Part shown: piece by piece, positions 17,902 through 27,440 of the stretch
How positions within the stretch are numbered: position 1 is the first letter of the stretch
Layout: each line of letters starts with the position of its first letter
Assembly (NCBI GenBank): GCA_030430535.1
Contig: JAUIKY010000008.1
Span: 34,563-98,562, forward strand
Direction of reading: 5' to 3'
DNA length: 64,000 nt
Origin: Bacteroidia bacterium
GTDB lineage: Bacteria > Bacteroidota > Bacteroidia > Flavobacteriales > Flavobacteriaceae
Notes under the pieces: generated by a model
Databases searched by the model: none
What the model was told of the DNA's origin: nothing
What the model saw: only the letters and a program-made list of their open reading frames with translations
Made by a program: the position numbers and the translations under genes

Positions 17902-19285
17902 AAAAGCCTATGATATTGTTTGTAATTGGTATAAAGCTACAGGTTTTAACCCTGTTTATAATGGTATTGATTACAGTTTGATTATTCGGTTTTATTTATG
18001 GGATAAGGTAGGAAGAGCACTTAGGTTATATCATGACAATACAAGTAAAGAAACTATAACTTACAAAAAAGATTTGTTTAGATATTCTTTTTATCATACT
18101 CCCATTGTTTCTAATGGTAAGTTTAAAAAAAGTTTCTGGAACAAAAGTAAGATAATATATTCTCCATTTATAGTTCCCGATTATTTAGAGAATGGGTTTA
18201 AAGTCAACAGGAAGTTTAAATTGTTAACCAATACAAATAATTATTTAAGTAAAAAAAGACAAATTAGGTCTCCAAAAATACAAGAAGACTATTGGTATAA
18301 GGATTTAACAAAAGCACTGTTAAAAAGCTTGGAAGAATTAGAGGTACACTTAATTTCTGAAGACATCTTGCTTCTTGAAAAACAGATTTTGGGAACATTT
18401 AAAATTACACTCTTAGCTTTGACTGAATTAGAAAAATACAGGCCACATGGCGTTTTTGTATATTCAGATAATCACCCTCCATTCATTAATTATGTTTTGG
18501 CAGCAAAAAAACTTGGAATTCCTACTTTTACCTATCAACATGGATTAGATTGTGAACATTATTATTTAGATGATTGCTTTGCTGATTTTGTAGCGGTTTG
18601 GAGTGAAAATCGTAAAAACCGTTATGTTAAAGATTCTCTTTTTCAACCAAAAAAGTATGAGATAGTAGGAAGTGTAAAGCATGTTTCTCGGTCAAATAGA
18701 ATAGACGAGGACAAAAATATAAATGCAACTGATGATACCAAGACTTTACTTTTTATAACAAGGCCACATCATCCAATCAAGTGTTATTCTCCCAGTAGAA
18801 GCTTTTTGGAAGGAACTGAAATACTAAAAGTTATTTTACAATTTATGGAATTAAATAAGGATGTAAACTTAATTGTGAAACCGCACCCTTCTGATTTGGT
18901 ATTTAATTATAAAGATTTGGTAAATGATTTTGGAGAGCACGATAGGGTAACTTTTTCAAAAGCTAGTTTGTCATCTTTGATTAAAAAAGCACGTGTTGTT
19001 ATAACAGAGGATTCAACAGCGGGAGTGGAAACTATGGGATTCAATAGGATAGTTATTCATACACATTTTGCTAACACAAGACCAGTATTGCCTTTAGTGC
19101 AACGAAAATGCGCTTTATCAGGATATAATATCGAAGATTTAAGAAAAAGTCTTGAAAAGTGCTTTTATTTAGATGATGAAGAAATAAAGACAATGAGTAA
19201 AAATCAAGATTGTTTTTACAGTGAATATATTCCCGAGTTTAGTAAGGAAAAATTAATAAATTTTGTTGAACAAAATATATTATGA
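17885..19285 (+). CDS. Putative GT-B type glycosyltransferase or capsule-synthesis protein
   Basis: This protein of about 466 residues has no family I can name with confidence. The C-terminal half looks like a GT-B donor domain. FTYQHGLDCEHYY, LLFITRPHHPIK, LIVKPHPSDL and VITEDSTAGVETMGFNRIVI are arranged as in polysialyltransferase- or CDP-glycerol-transferase-like enzymes. The start is uncertain: ATG at 17885 gives a 17-base overlap with the sulfotransferase gene, while ATG at 17858 would add nine residues. It ends in a four-base overlap with the next glycosyltransferase. A/T-rich. Confidence 0.65.
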   Translation: MRNLDEKAYDIVCNWYKATGFNPVYNGIDYSLIIRFYLWDKVGRALRLYHDNTSKETITYKKDLFRYSFYHTPIVSNGKFKKSFWNKSKIIYSPFIVPDYLENGFKVNRKFKLLTNTNNYLSKKRQIRSPKIQEDYWYKDLTKALLKSLEELEVHLISEDILLLEKQILGTFKITLLALTELEKYRPHGVFVYSDNHPPFINYVLAAKKLGIPTFTYQHGLDCEHYYLDDCFADFVAVWSENRKNRYVKDSLFQPKKYEIVGSVKHVSRSNRIDEDKNINATDDTKTLLFITRPHHPIKCYSPSRSFLEGTEILKVILQFMELNKDVNLIVKPHPSDLVFNYKDLVNDFGEHDRVTFSKASLSSLIKKARVVITEDSTAGVETMGFNRIVIHTHFANTRPVLPLVQRKCALSGYNIEDLRKSLEKCFYLDDEEIKTMSKNQDCFYSEYIPEFSKEKLINFVEQNIL

Positions 19286-20403
19286 AAATACTCTTTATAT
19301 CACACGAAACCACCCTAACGGGGGCGCCCAAAGTCCTTTTACTTTTTTTAAAATGGGTTAAGGCCAACCGAAAGGACGTTGTTGTGGATGTATTGACACT
19401 TCGGGGAGGGAATTTATCAGAAGAGTTTAAGCATTCATGTAATCATTTTTATGATTTTAGTGCATTAACTCAATATAAAAAGCCAAGTCTTTTTGAGCGA
19501 ATTTTGATGAAATTCAGATTTAAAAAAAAGAAAGATTTAAAAGAAAAATGGATTGGAGTATTATCGTCAAACCACTACGATGTTATTTATGCTAATAGTA
19601 TACCATCATTAGAGGTGGCGGTAACTCTTAAAAGACAATCAAAATTCGCAAAGCTTTTACTTCACCTTCATGAGTTGGATACTGTTTTAAATATGTATCT
19701 TAATAAAAGCGAAAATACATTATGCGATGTAAACCAGTTTATAGCGGCATCAAGTATAGTAAAAGCTAACTTGGTAGATAATTGGGACGTAGAAAAGAAT
19801 AAAATTGAAGTCGTTTACGAGTTTTCTGAGGTTAGCCAAGTTGATTTAAAAAGGCAATCAAAGCAATTCGTTGTAGGTGCCTCAGGCACAGTAGAAACAA
19901 GAAAAGGTACTGATGTTTTTATTCAAATAGCCAGGTTGGTCAACAAAACAAATCCAGATAGCAACATAAAGTTTGTATGGGTTGGAAAGGACACTAAAGA
20001 AAGTTACGTGCAAGGGGATTTAAAAAAGTTAAATCTAATCAATAGTGTTAAGTTTGTTGGTGAACAAACAAACCCTATAAATCATTTTAATGAGTTTGAC
20101 ATCTTTTTAATGACTTCTAGAGAAGATCCATTTCCTTTAGTGTGTATAGAAGTAGCCAATCTTAAAAAACCAATAATTTGTTTTGAGGGAGCTTCTGGAA
20201 CACAAGAAATTTTAGAGCACGGAGGAGGTTACGTTGTACCTTATTTCGATGTAGAAGCAATGACAGAAAAGATTATGTTCTATTTTAATAATCCAGAAGC
20301 AGTTGCTGCAGATGGGCAAAAGGCTCAACAACTTTTTTCTAAGTTTACTCCAGAGCAATCGTGCCCTTTAATTTATAAAATAGTGGAGGATATGGTAGAA
20401 TAG
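19282..20403 (+). CDS. Family 4-like glycosyltransferase
   Basis: This 373-residue GT-B fold enzyme has the N-terminal FISHETTLTGAPKVLL motif of family 4 enzymes and a C-terminal donor domain. The latter includes GTVETRKGTDVFIQIARLV, KFVWVGKD and the EX7E-like region FLMTSREDPFPLVCIEVA, followed by GGYVVPYFDVEAM. It is expected to add a sugar from a nucleotide donor to the lipid-linked glycan on the inner face of the membrane. Its start overlaps the preceding gene by four bases (ATGA). Confidence 0.88.
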   Translation: MKILFISHETTLTGAPKVLLLFLKWVKANRKDVVVDVLTLRGGNLSEEFKHSCNHFYDFSALTQYKKPSLFERILMKFRFKKKKDLKEKWIGVLSSNHYDVIYANSIPSLEVAVTLKRQSKFAKLLLHLHELDTVLNMYLNKSENTLCDVNQFIAASSIVKANLVDNWDVEKNKIEVVYEFSEVSQVDLKRQSKQFVVGASGTVETRKGTDVFIQIARLVNKTNPDSNIKFVWVGKDTKESYVQGDLKKLNLINSVKFVGEQTNPINHFNEFDIFLMTSREDPFPLVCIEVANLKKPIICFEGASGTQEILEHGGGYVVPYFDVEAMTEKIMFYFNNPEAVAADGQKAQQLFSKFTPEQSCPLIYKIVEDMVE

Positions 20404-20460
20404 TTGTCGGTCCAACATGTTTTGTTTGTTTTAAAGAACTCATATTACCAAAAATTTTAA

Positions 20461-21303
20461 ATGATATCAATAATAATTTGTTCACGAACAAAGAAGTTAG
20501 CTCAAAACTTTCTTGAAAATATAAAAAATACTATTGGAGAAAAGTATGAACTCATTGTTATTGATAACGCTGAAAATAAGTATTCTATATTTGAAGCCTA
20601 TAATTTAGGTATAGAGCAAAGTAAAGGGACATTTTGGTGCTTTGTGCATGATGATGTTGTGTTTCTCACGAAAAATTGGGGCTTGAAGATTAAAGAAATT
20701 TTTGAAAGCGATTCGGAAATTGGTTTAATTGGGGTAGCAGGATCTAAAGTAAAAACCAGAATGCCTTCAGCTTGGTGGGATTGCCCACACCATTTAATGG
20801 TGACAAATATTATTCATCATTTACCCAATAATACAAAAAACAAACAATACCATGGTTTTGATTATGGAGATAATGTGGAAGTTGCTGTTATAGATGGGGT
20901 TTTTATGGCAGCAAGAGTAAATGCATACATCGCTTTTGATGAAAAATTAAAAGGATTTCATCAATACGACTTAGATTTATCGCTTCAATATATCAATCAA
21001 GGTTTTAAAATCATGGTTACAAACCAAGTTTTAATAGAGCACTTTTCGGTGGGTAAGTTAGATGAATCTTGGCTAAAATCTGTGTTTAAATTCCATAGCC
21101 ATTATAATAACTGCTTGCCATTAAAAGTAGATAATGAAAATTTAAATTTAAAGGCCATTGAAGTTGCTAATGCAAATATGTTTTGTAACAAATTAATTGA
21201 AAATAATTTTAAGATATTAGCATTACGTTTATGGTTTCGTTTAATATGGCTGAAACCTATTTCTAAATTTCATATGCAAATTTTAAAAAAGTTTATAGCT
21301 TAA
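20461..21303 (+). CDS. GT2-like glycosyltransferase
   Basis: This 280-residue protein has a GT-A fold start (SIIICSRTKKLAQNFLENI), a conserved LIVIDNAENKYSIFEAYNLG and the acidic metal-binding segment FVHDDVVFL. It resembles the Glyco_tranf_2_5 group rather than the main GT2 family. A conserved GFHQYDLDLSLQ segment follows, where the catalytic base is expected. Both sugars are unknown. It lies 57 bases after the family 4 enzyme. Confidence 0.82.
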   Translation: MISIIICSRTKKLAQNFLENIKNTIGEKYELIVIDNAENKYSIFEAYNLGIEQSKGTFWCFVHDDVVFLTKNWGLKIKEIFESDSEIGLIGVAGSKVKTRMPSAWWDCPHHLMVTNIIHHLPNNTKNKQYHGFDYGDNVEVAVIDGVFMAARVNAYIAFDEKLKGFHQYDLDLSLQYINQGFKIMVTNQVLIEHFSVGKLDESWLKSVFKFHSHYNNCLPLKVDNENLNLKAIEVANANMFCNKLIENNFKILALRLWFRLIWLKPISKFHMQILKKFIA

Positions 21304-21307
21304 ATAA

Positions 21308-22165
21308 ATGACTAAGAGCCAAATTTGTATTGCAATTCCAATTTACAAAGAAACTTTAAACGAATTTGAAGTAAAATCGGTACGTCAATGTATAAACGTA
21401 CTTGTTGGATATAATATTTTTTTTGTTTGCTCAAATACCTTAAACACAAAATTTTACAAAGAACAATTTTCTGAAATTAAAAATTATAAAACCTTTGAAA
21501 ACCAATTCTTTGTCAGTTTAAAAGGTTATAATGCCTTATTGTTAAGTGTTAGTTATTACCAAAAATTTGAAAACTATAAATACATGTTAATTTATCAAAC
21601 AGACGCCTTTGTGTTTAAAGATGAACTCTTGAGTTGGAGTAAAAAAGGCTATGATTATATTGGAGGGCTTTTGTTTGAAGGTTTTCATGGCAATCCTCAA
21701 AAGGGAGCTAAATTATGGTGTGCCGGAAACGGCGGGCTGTCCTTAAGGAATATAAACACATTTGCAACTGTTTTAAAATCAAAGAAAAGACTAAAGAACA
21801 GAAGTCAGTTAATTCAAGAAAGGAAAAGTCTTGGAAAGCAAAAAGGCTTAATGAAAAGGTTGAAGCTTAATATATTATATTTTTTGAAACGTTTTGGGTA
21901 TAAAAACAATGTATCTTTTTACGCTAAAAACTTTGATAATAATGAGGATGTATTTTTCATTAGTTTATGTGAAAAATACAATGTGATGAGTATGCCAAAG
22001 GTAAGTGATGCTATGTATTTTTCGTGGGACAGATGTCCAGAATATTTATTTAATAGAGTGGGTAAACTCCCATTTGGTTGCCATGCATGGTTTAGAGATG
22101 ATGTTCCATATGAAAGAAACAAAGAATTTTGGTTAAAAATTTTAACGAAAGAAAGTTTTAAGTAA
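21308..22165 (+). CDS. DUF5672 family putative glycosyltransferase
   Basis: This 285-residue protein starts [16 protein letters not shown] and contains [27 protein letters not shown] and [12 protein letters not shown], matching the DUF5672 family. The YQTDAF segment looks like a GT-A DxD-type metal site, and the family occurs in glycan loci. Activity has not been shown for most members. It begins four bases after the preceding GT2-like gene. Confidence 0.72.
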   Translation: MTKSQICIAIPIYKETLNEFEVKSVRQCINVLVGYNIFFVCSNTLNTKFYKEQFSEIKNYKTFENQFFVSLKGYNALLLSVSYYQKFENYKYMLIYQTDAFVFKDELLSWSKKGYDYIGGLLFEGFHGNPQKGAKLWCAGNGGLSLRNINTFATVLKSKKRLKNRSQLIQERKSLGKQKGLMKRLKLNILYFLKRFGYKNNVSFYAKNFDNNEDVFFISLCEKYNVMSMPKVSDAMYFSWDRCPEYLFNRVGKLPFGCHAWFRDDVPYERNKEFWLKILTKESFK

Positions 22166-22205
22166 TTCAGATAACGAAAATACTTTCCAAAACAAAAACC
22201 ATAAA

Positions 22206-23273
22206 ATGAAAACAGCATTAATAACGGGAATAACTGGTCAAGATGGGGCCTATTTGGCCGAACTTCTTCTGACAAAAAACTATATGGTTCATGGTGTAAA
22301 GAGACGGTCCTCATCCTTAAATACAGAGCGCATAGACCATTTATACCAAGACCCTCATGAAAATAATGTACGGTTCAAGCTGCACTATGGCGATTTGAGC
22401 GACTCCATGAACATAACTCGGATTATTCAAGAAGTACAGCCAGACGAAATTTATAACCTAGGTGCCATGTCGCATGTTAAGGTAAGTTTTGATACGCCGG
22501 AATACACGGCTAACATTGATGGACTGGGAACCCTAAGAATCTTGGAAGCAGTTAGGCTATTGGGGTTAACCAAAAAAACAAAGATTTATCAGGCATCAAC
22601 ATCAGAACTGTATGGCTTGGTACAGGCAGTGCCACAAAACGAAACGACTCCTTTTTATCCAAGAAGTCCGTATGGTGTTGCCAAATTATATGGATATTGG
22701 ATTACCGTAAATTACCGAGAAGCCTATGGCATGTATGCCTGTAATGGCATACTGTTTAACCACGAATCGCCCTTACGGGGAGAAACTTTTGTAACCCGTA
22801 AAATTACAAGAGCGGTTTCGAGGATAGCTTTAGGTTTGCAAAAGGTGTTTTATATCGGTAACTTGAATGCCCAAAGGGATTGGGGGCATGCCAAAGATTA
22901 TGTTGAAGCCATGTGGCTAATGCTACAACAGGAAAAAGCGGAAGATTTTGTGATAGCCACAGGCGTTACCACAACCGTGCGCGATTTTATTCATATGGCT
23001 TTTAGTTTTATTGGGATAAACATAGAATTTAGTGGTGAAGGAATAGATGAAGTGGGTAAAATAAAATCATGTACACGGGCTGAATATCAATTGCCCATCG
23101 GTCAGGCCATAGTAAAAGTAGACCCCAATTATTACAGGCCAACAGAAGTTGATTTGTTAGTAGGCGATGCTACAAAATGTAGGGAAAAACTAAAATGGTC
23201 TCCAAAGCACGATTTAAAGGCTTTGGTAGAAGATATGATGGCTTCCGATTTAAAGTTGTTTACAGAAAAGTAA
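22206..23273 (+). CDS. gmd: GDP-mannose 4,6-dehydratase
   Basis: Gmd converts GDP-D-mannose to GDP-4-keto-6-deoxymannose, the first committed step to GDP-L-fucose. The 355-residue protein has the NAD(P)-binding [15 protein letters not shown] at 8-22, the catalytic STSELYG and the [12 protein letters not shown] (YxxxK) motif. The conserved [20 protein letters not shown] segment and the [14 protein letters not shown] motif are also present. The downstream fcl gene completes the pathway. GC content is higher than in the two preceding genes. Confidence 0.97.
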   Translation: MKTALITGITGQDGAYLAELLLTKNYMVHGVKRRSSSLNTERIDHLYQDPHENNVRFKLHYGDLSDSMNITRIIQEVQPDEIYNLGAMSHVKVSFDTPEYTANIDGLGTLRILEAVRLLGLTKKTKIYQASTSELYGLVQAVPQNETTPFYPRSPYGVAKLYGYWITVNYREAYGMYACNGILFNHESPLRGETFVTRKITRAVSRIALGLQKVFYIGNLNAQRDWGHAKDYVEAMWLMLQQEKAEDFVIATGVTTTVRDFIHMAFSFIGINIEFSGEGIDEVGKIKSCTRAEYQLPIGQAIVKVDPNYYRPTEVDLLVGDATKCREKLKWSPKHDLKALVEDMMASDLKLFTEK

Positions 23274-23456
23274 ATAACCGATAGAGCGTTTTAAGCATAA
23301 CATTTAGTTTAGATACCAGCCTGATTTAAGTGGTCAAAATTTGTGCCTCGACTAAGGTCTTTAGAACTAACGGGAATGGACATTTTGTTAAAAAAAGAGA
23401 GTTCGACTTTAAAACAATTAGTAATCAGCTATTTAAAAATACTGTTGAGCGAATTG

Positions 23457-23538
23457 TGTCATTCCGAACGAGGAACGAGGAGGAATCTCATAATTATGGG
23501 ATTTCTCGTCGCTCGTTCCTCACTCTGTCGAAATGACA
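23457..23538. repeat. Palindromic intergenic repeat
   Basis: The outer arms TGTCATTCCGA and TCGAAATGACA are inverted copies with one mismatch. The inner arms (GAGGAACGAGGAGGAATCTC and its approximate reverse complement ending GCTCGTTCCTC) extend the hairpin around an AT-rich centre near 23493. It resembles the REP-like palindromes of Bacteroidota genomes. Confidence 0.85.
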
Positions 23539-23717
23539 AAAAACTTGAAATCAATAACTTATGTTGAATATGAAAAGAAAACTTATATCGAACTCACGTT
23601 AAAAAGCTCAATAGTATGAATAGATTTATGTTGCTAACCTCTCAAAAACAAAATGAAACATCCATGACTAAAAATCTTGTCACATCGCGGAATGATTGTA
23701 TGGATGTTACATGCCAG

Positions 23718-23744
23718 TGCTGAGCGCGCAGTCGAAGCATGACA
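23718..23744. repeat. Variant copy of the GCTGAGCGCAGTCGAAGCAT repeat
   Basis: This unit matches the one at 6483-6510 but carries an extra GC in the centre (GAGCGCGCAGTC). It runs up to the apparent in-frame ATG at 23739, which therefore belongs to the repeat and not to the fcl gene. Confidence 0.75.
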
Positions 23745-23768
23745 TTTGAAAACAATGACTATAAACAC

Positions 23769-24695
23769 ATGAAATTATCTTCTAAAATATACATTGCTGG
23801 CCATAATGGTATGGTAGGTTCTGCCGTGCTTCGGTATCTAAAACAGAAAGGCTATACCAACTTTATATTGAAAGATTCAAAAGAATTGGATTTAACCGAT
23901 CAATTAAAAGTGGCTTCTTTTTTTGAAAAAGAAAAACCCGATTATGTGTTTTTGGCAGCAGCCAAAGTAGGGGGGATAGAGGCCAACAATACCTTTAGGG
24001 CCCAGTTTTTATATGAGAATTTAATGATTCAAAATAATGTTATCCATCAGAGTTATCTGCAGAAAGTGAAAAAGTTGTTGTTTTTCGCTTCTTCGTGTAT
24101 ATACCCAAAGTTTTCTCCCCAACCCATAAAAGAGGATTATTTGTTAACAGGACTGTTAGAGCCCACTAACGAGCCCTATGCCATCGCAAAAATTGCTGGA
24201 GTGAAAATGTGCGAAAGTTATAACAAACAATATGGTTGCGATTTTATTTCGGTAATGCCAACCAATCTGTATGGCCCTAACGATAACTATGATTTGAAAA
24301 CGTCGCATGTACTTCCGGCTTTGCTCCGAAAGTTTCACGAAGCAAAATTGCAAAGTAGTCCAAGTGTTGAGGTTTGGGGAACGGGAATGCCTAAACGGGA
24401 ATTTTTACACGTGGATGATTTGGCCGAGGCCAGTGTCCATTTAATGAAAAATTATACTGGAAACGTATCGGTTAATGTGGGCACAGGAGAAGACATTTCA
24501 ATTAAGAACTTGGCTGAACTCATAAAGTCTATTGTGGGGTTTAAAGGAGAAATTGTGTGGAATGATAGCAAACCCGACGGAACCCCGCGAAAATTGTTGG
24601 ATGTTTCATTGATCCAAAGTTTGGGGTGGAAGCATAAAATAGAATTGGAAGACGGCATAAAGGCAGTTTATAAAAATGAATTTTTAGAACAATAA
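23769..24695 (+). CDS. fcl: GDP-L-fucose synthase
   Basis: Fcl is the epimerase-reductase that turns GDP-4-keto-6-deoxymannose into GDP-L-fucose. ATG at 23769 gives 308 residues beginning MKLSSKIYIAGHNGMVGSAV, with the NADP-binding GxxGxxG directly at the N-terminus as usual. An in-frame ATG at 23739 lies in a repeat and is rejected. Catalytic elements are FASSCIYP and EPYAIAKIAGVKMCESYN (YxxxK), then MPTNLYGPNDNYD and the GTGMPKREFLHVDDLA motif. It is three bases upstream of a GT2 gene and acts with gmd. Confidence 0.96.
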   Translation: MKLSSKIYIAGHNGMVGSAVLRYLKQKGYTNFILKDSKELDLTDQLKVASFFEKEKPDYVFLAAAKVGGIEANNTFRAQFLYENLMIQNNVIHQSYLQKVKKLLFFASSCIYPKFSPQPIKEDYLLTGLLEPTNEPYAIAKIAGVKMCESYNKQYGCDFISVMPTNLYGPNDNYDLKTSHVLPALLRKFHEAKLQSSPSVEVWGTGMPKREFLHVDDLAEASVHLMKNYTGNVSVNVGTGEDISIKNLAELIKSIVGFKGEIVWNDSKPDGTPRKLLDVSLIQSLGWKHKIELEDGIKAVYKNEFLEQ

Positions 24696-24697
24696 GG

Positions 24698-25474
24698 ATG
24701 CTTGTCTCGATAATTACAGTAAGCTATAACGATAAAGAAGGTTTGGAGCGCACCATAAAAAGCGTTCAAGACCAAACATGCTCCAATTTCGAGCTCATTG
24801 TAATTGATGGCGGTTCTAATGATGGAAGTAAAGCGGTTTTGGAGGAAAACAGCGCTTATTTCAGTTTCTGGGTGAGTGAACCAGACCGTGGTATTTACCA
24901 TGCCATGAATAAAGGCATAAAAAAGGCTAAAGGTGAATATTTGTTCTTTTTAAACAGTGGCGACGATTTTGTGAATAGTACGGCTTTGGAAAATATAATG
25001 CAATACCTTACGGGCGAAGACATCGTTTATTTCAATATCAATAAAGTAAACGGAAATGTTATTAATGTGAAAAAAGTACCGAGCCAACTTTCGTTCTCGT
25101 ATTTGTACCACGATTTGCCTCCACACCAATCCACCTTTATAAAAAGGAAGTTGTTTGAGGATTATGGGTATTACGATGACACCCTGAAAATTGTTGCTGA
25201 CTGGAAGTTTTTAATCATTGCTTTATTGAAGCATAATGCCACTTATAAGGCTGTCGATAAAATTTTTACTAACTTCTATTTGGGCGGTATAAGCAGTAAC
25301 CCTGAAAGCATGGCGAGAATGAATGCCGAAAGGAAGCTGGTTTTAGACCAAGAGTTTCCTATTTTGATGAACGATCTTAAATACAAGTACAAGCTAGAAC
25401 GTATTGTCAGAAATTTAAGGAAATCAAAAAAAATCCAATGGATGGTTAGATTAGGATTAATTGATAAATTTTAA
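24698..25474 (+). CDS. GT2 glycosyltransferase (copy A of an A-B-B'-A' set)
   Basis: This 258-residue GT-A enzyme has SIITVSYNDKEGLERTI at the N-terminus, LIVIDGGSNDGSKAVL, RGIYHAMNKGIKKAKGEY and the metal-binding FFLNSGDDF. A later LKIVADWKFLI segment is where the base is expected. It is very similar along its length to the 260-residue product of the gene at 27441, with the same GIYHAMNKGIKKA and LNSGD segments. It resembles WcaE-type colanic acid transferases. It directly follows fcl. Confidence 0.9.
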   Translation: MLVSIITVSYNDKEGLERTIKSVQDQTCSNFELIVIDGGSNDGSKAVLEENSAYFSFWVSEPDRGIYHAMNKGIKKAKGEYLFFLNSGDDFVNSTALENIMQYLTGEDIVYFNINKVNGNVINVKKVPSQLSFSYLYHDLPPHQSTFIKRKLFEDYGYYDDTLKIVADWKFLIIALLKHNATYKAVDKIFTNFYLGGISSNPESMARMNAERKLVLDQEFPILMNDLKYKYKLERIVRNLRKSKKIQWMVRLGLIDKF

Positions 25475-25489
25475 TTCAAGTTTTTATAA

Positions 25490-26434
25490 GTGGAATTCAC
25501 AGTTTCTGTAATCATACCGGTTTATAATGCTGAAGCTTTTCTTGAGAAGGCCATAAAATCGGCTTTGCAGCAACCCGAAGTTTTGGAAGTAATAGTGGTA
25601 AACGACGGTAGTACAGATGGTTCGTTGGAAATAACAGAAGGGCTGAAGCAAAAAGATACAAGGGTTAAAATTTATCACCATAAGAATTATACAAATAAAG
25701 GGCGCTCGGCTAGCCGGAATTTAGGCATAGAAAAAGCCAATGCCAATTACATTGCGTTTTTGGATGCGGATGATTATTATCTGGAAAATAGATTTGTCGA
25801 AGATAAAAAAGTTTTTGAACAGCATGAAGAAGCCGAAGGAGTATATAATGCTATAGGAGTAGATTTTTACAGGACTTTTTCTGAAGATGAAATGAAAGAA
25901 TTACAGCTTTATACATTAACTAAAGTAATACCTGCAGATAAACTTTTCAATGCTTTAATGTCTGGAGATTATGGTCATTTTTCAATAGATGGATTAACTG
26001 TTAAGAAGTCCATTTTTAAAAAAGTAGGCTGTTTTCAAGAAAACTTAGAAGTGGCTGAAGATACCGATTTAATATGGAAAATGGCATTAGTCTGTAAGTT
26101 GTACTCTGGGATTTTAAGTAAACCCGTAGCAAAGCGTGGTGTACATACACAAAATGTTTTTAATAACAAGGATTTGTATGTTATTTATGATTTAAAACTT
26201 TATGAATCGTTATTTTCTTGGAGTGTCAAAAATAAAATGAACATAAAAATTAATGAGCGTTTTCTTGAACGTATATGGATCTTGAAGTATCGGCAAACCA
26301 AAAGTGTAATCAAGCATTTATTTTACTATTTTCGATTAAATCTAAAACAGCCTAAATTATTTTTCACATATTTGGGGGTAAAATATTTTCCGTTAATACG
26401 TTTTAGAAATAAATATTTCTCAAAGCATTCATGA
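25490..26434 (+). CDS. GT2 glycosyltransferase (copy B), GTG start
   Basis: This 314-residue GT2 enzyme contains SVIIPVYNAEAFLEKAI, VIVVNDGSTDGS, NKGRSASRNLGIEKANA and FLDADDYYLENRF, with a later EDTDLIWKMAL segment. The only start that keeps the N-terminal strand is GTG at 25490. It overlaps the next gene by four bases, and the two products are close paralogues over their full length. The sugar specificity is unknown. Confidence 0.9.
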   Translation: MEFTVSVIIPVYNAEAFLEKAIKSALQQPEVLEVIVVNDGSTDGSLEITEGLKQKDTRVKIYHHKNYTNKGRSASRNLGIEKANANYIAFLDADDYYLENRFVEDKKVFEQHEEAEGVYNAIGVDFYRTFSEDEMKELQLYTLTKVIPADKLFNALMSGDYGHFSIDGLTVKKSIFKKVGCFQENLEVAEDTDLIWKMALVCKLYSGILSKPVAKRGVHTQNVFNNKDLYVIYDLKLYESLFSWSVKNKMNIKINERFLERIWILKYRQTKSVIKHLFYYFRLNLKQPKLFFTYLGVKYFPLIRFRNKYFSKHS

Positions 26435-27381
26435 CTTTTAAAGTATCCGTTGTCATACCGGCCTACAATGTTGAGCGTTTTATCGAAAAAGCTGTTCTTT
26501 CTGTTTTTAAACTTGAAGAGGTTAGGGAAGTTATTGTTGTTAACGATGGAAGTGCTGATGGAACTTTAAGAATTATAAAGGGCTTAAAAGAGAAGTATCC
26601 TGATAAGCTGAAAGTATTGCATCATCCTAACCGGATTAATAAAGGTCGTTCAGCTTCAAGAAATCTAGGGATAAAAAATGCGACATCTGGATATGTAGCA
26701 TTTCTAGATGCTGATGATTATTATTTGCAAAATAGGTTTCATAAAGATAAATGTGTTTTTGAAAACGATAGTGTGGAGGTGGTTTATAATGCGGTAGGAT
26801 ACGAATTCTATAGGTCTTTAAAAATCGAAGAAAAAGGATATTTCGATAAACTAAATTCGGTAACTCAACCCTTGGAAAAAGGGAATGTTTTTGAAGCTTT
26901 ACTGTCAAGCAAGTACGGTTATTTGCATCTAAATGGATTAACCGTTAAGAAATCGGTTTTTGAAAAAGTGGGTTATTTTAATGAAAAGCTGCCAGTGGCA
27001 GAGGATTCAGATTTTATATTTAAGCTGGGGCTACTCTGTGAGTTTAAAGCAGGAAATATAAGTGAAGCTGTTGCTATTCGGGGAATCCACGATAAAAATA
27101 TTTACAACGATGATAAGTTGTACAAAAAATGGAATAGTAAATTGTACGAGTCAATACTTGGGTGGTGTTATGGGCAGGGTACATCAAAAGAAAATATTGA
27201 TAGTGTTTTAAAGTGGTTGTGGGAAATTAAGTTTAGAGATAATAAAGATTTATTTCACTATATATATTATTGGATAGCATTAAGTTTTAAGTTTCCACAA
27301 ACCATTTTTTCAATTTTTTTTATAAAATATTTTCCAGTTGTAAGGCTTAGAAAAAAATTAATGCCTTCTGTTTTTAGATAA
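26431..27381 (+). CDS. GT2 glycosyltransferase (copy B')
   Basis: This 316-residue product is a close paralogue of the preceding one. It shares VIVVNDGSADGT, NKGRSASRNLGIKNA, FLDADDYYLQNRF and AEDSDFIFKLGLLCEFKAG. The pair overlaps by ATGA. The conserved C-terminal segment KYFPVVRLRKKL mirrors KYFPLIRFRNKY of the upstream copy, so this is a tandem gene duplication that has since diverged. Confidence 0.9.
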   Translation: MTFKVSVVIPAYNVERFIEKAVLSVFKLEEVREVIVVNDGSADGTLRIIKGLKEKYPDKLKVLHHPNRINKGRSASRNLGIKNATSGYVAFLDADDYYLQNRFHKDKCVFENDSVEVVYNAVGYEFYRSLKIEEKGYFDKLNSVTQPLEKGNVFEALLSSKYGYLHLNGLTVKKSVFEKVGYFNEKLPVAEDSDFIFKLGLLCEFKAGNISEAVAIRGIHDKNIYNDDKLYKKWNSKLYESILGWCYGQGTSKENIDSVLKWLWEIKFRDNKDLFHYIYYWIALSFKFPQTIFSIFFIKYFPVVRLRKKLMPSVFR

Positions 27382-27440
27382 AAATTATTTTTAAATCACG
27401 TTATTTGTTAAAATAATTATCTTTCAATGTTACCTGAACT

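Larger units (their letters stand above)
23274..23768. other. Repeat-rich gap between gmd and fcl
   Basis: This gap of nearly 500 bases holds no convincing gene. It contains the near-perfect palindrome at 23457-23538 and a composite repeat unit at 23718-23744. Short open frames run through the repeats, but their products merely translate the repeat arms. No clear TAnnTTTG promoter or T-run terminator was found. It separates two genes of one pathway that are usually adjacent, so the repeats probably inserted or expanded here. Confidence 0.7.

Noticed and set aside
23330..23567. Two overlapping short plus-strand frames after gmd
   Set aside because: Their products are translations of the palindrome (segments such as SERGTRRN), so they are not credible genes.
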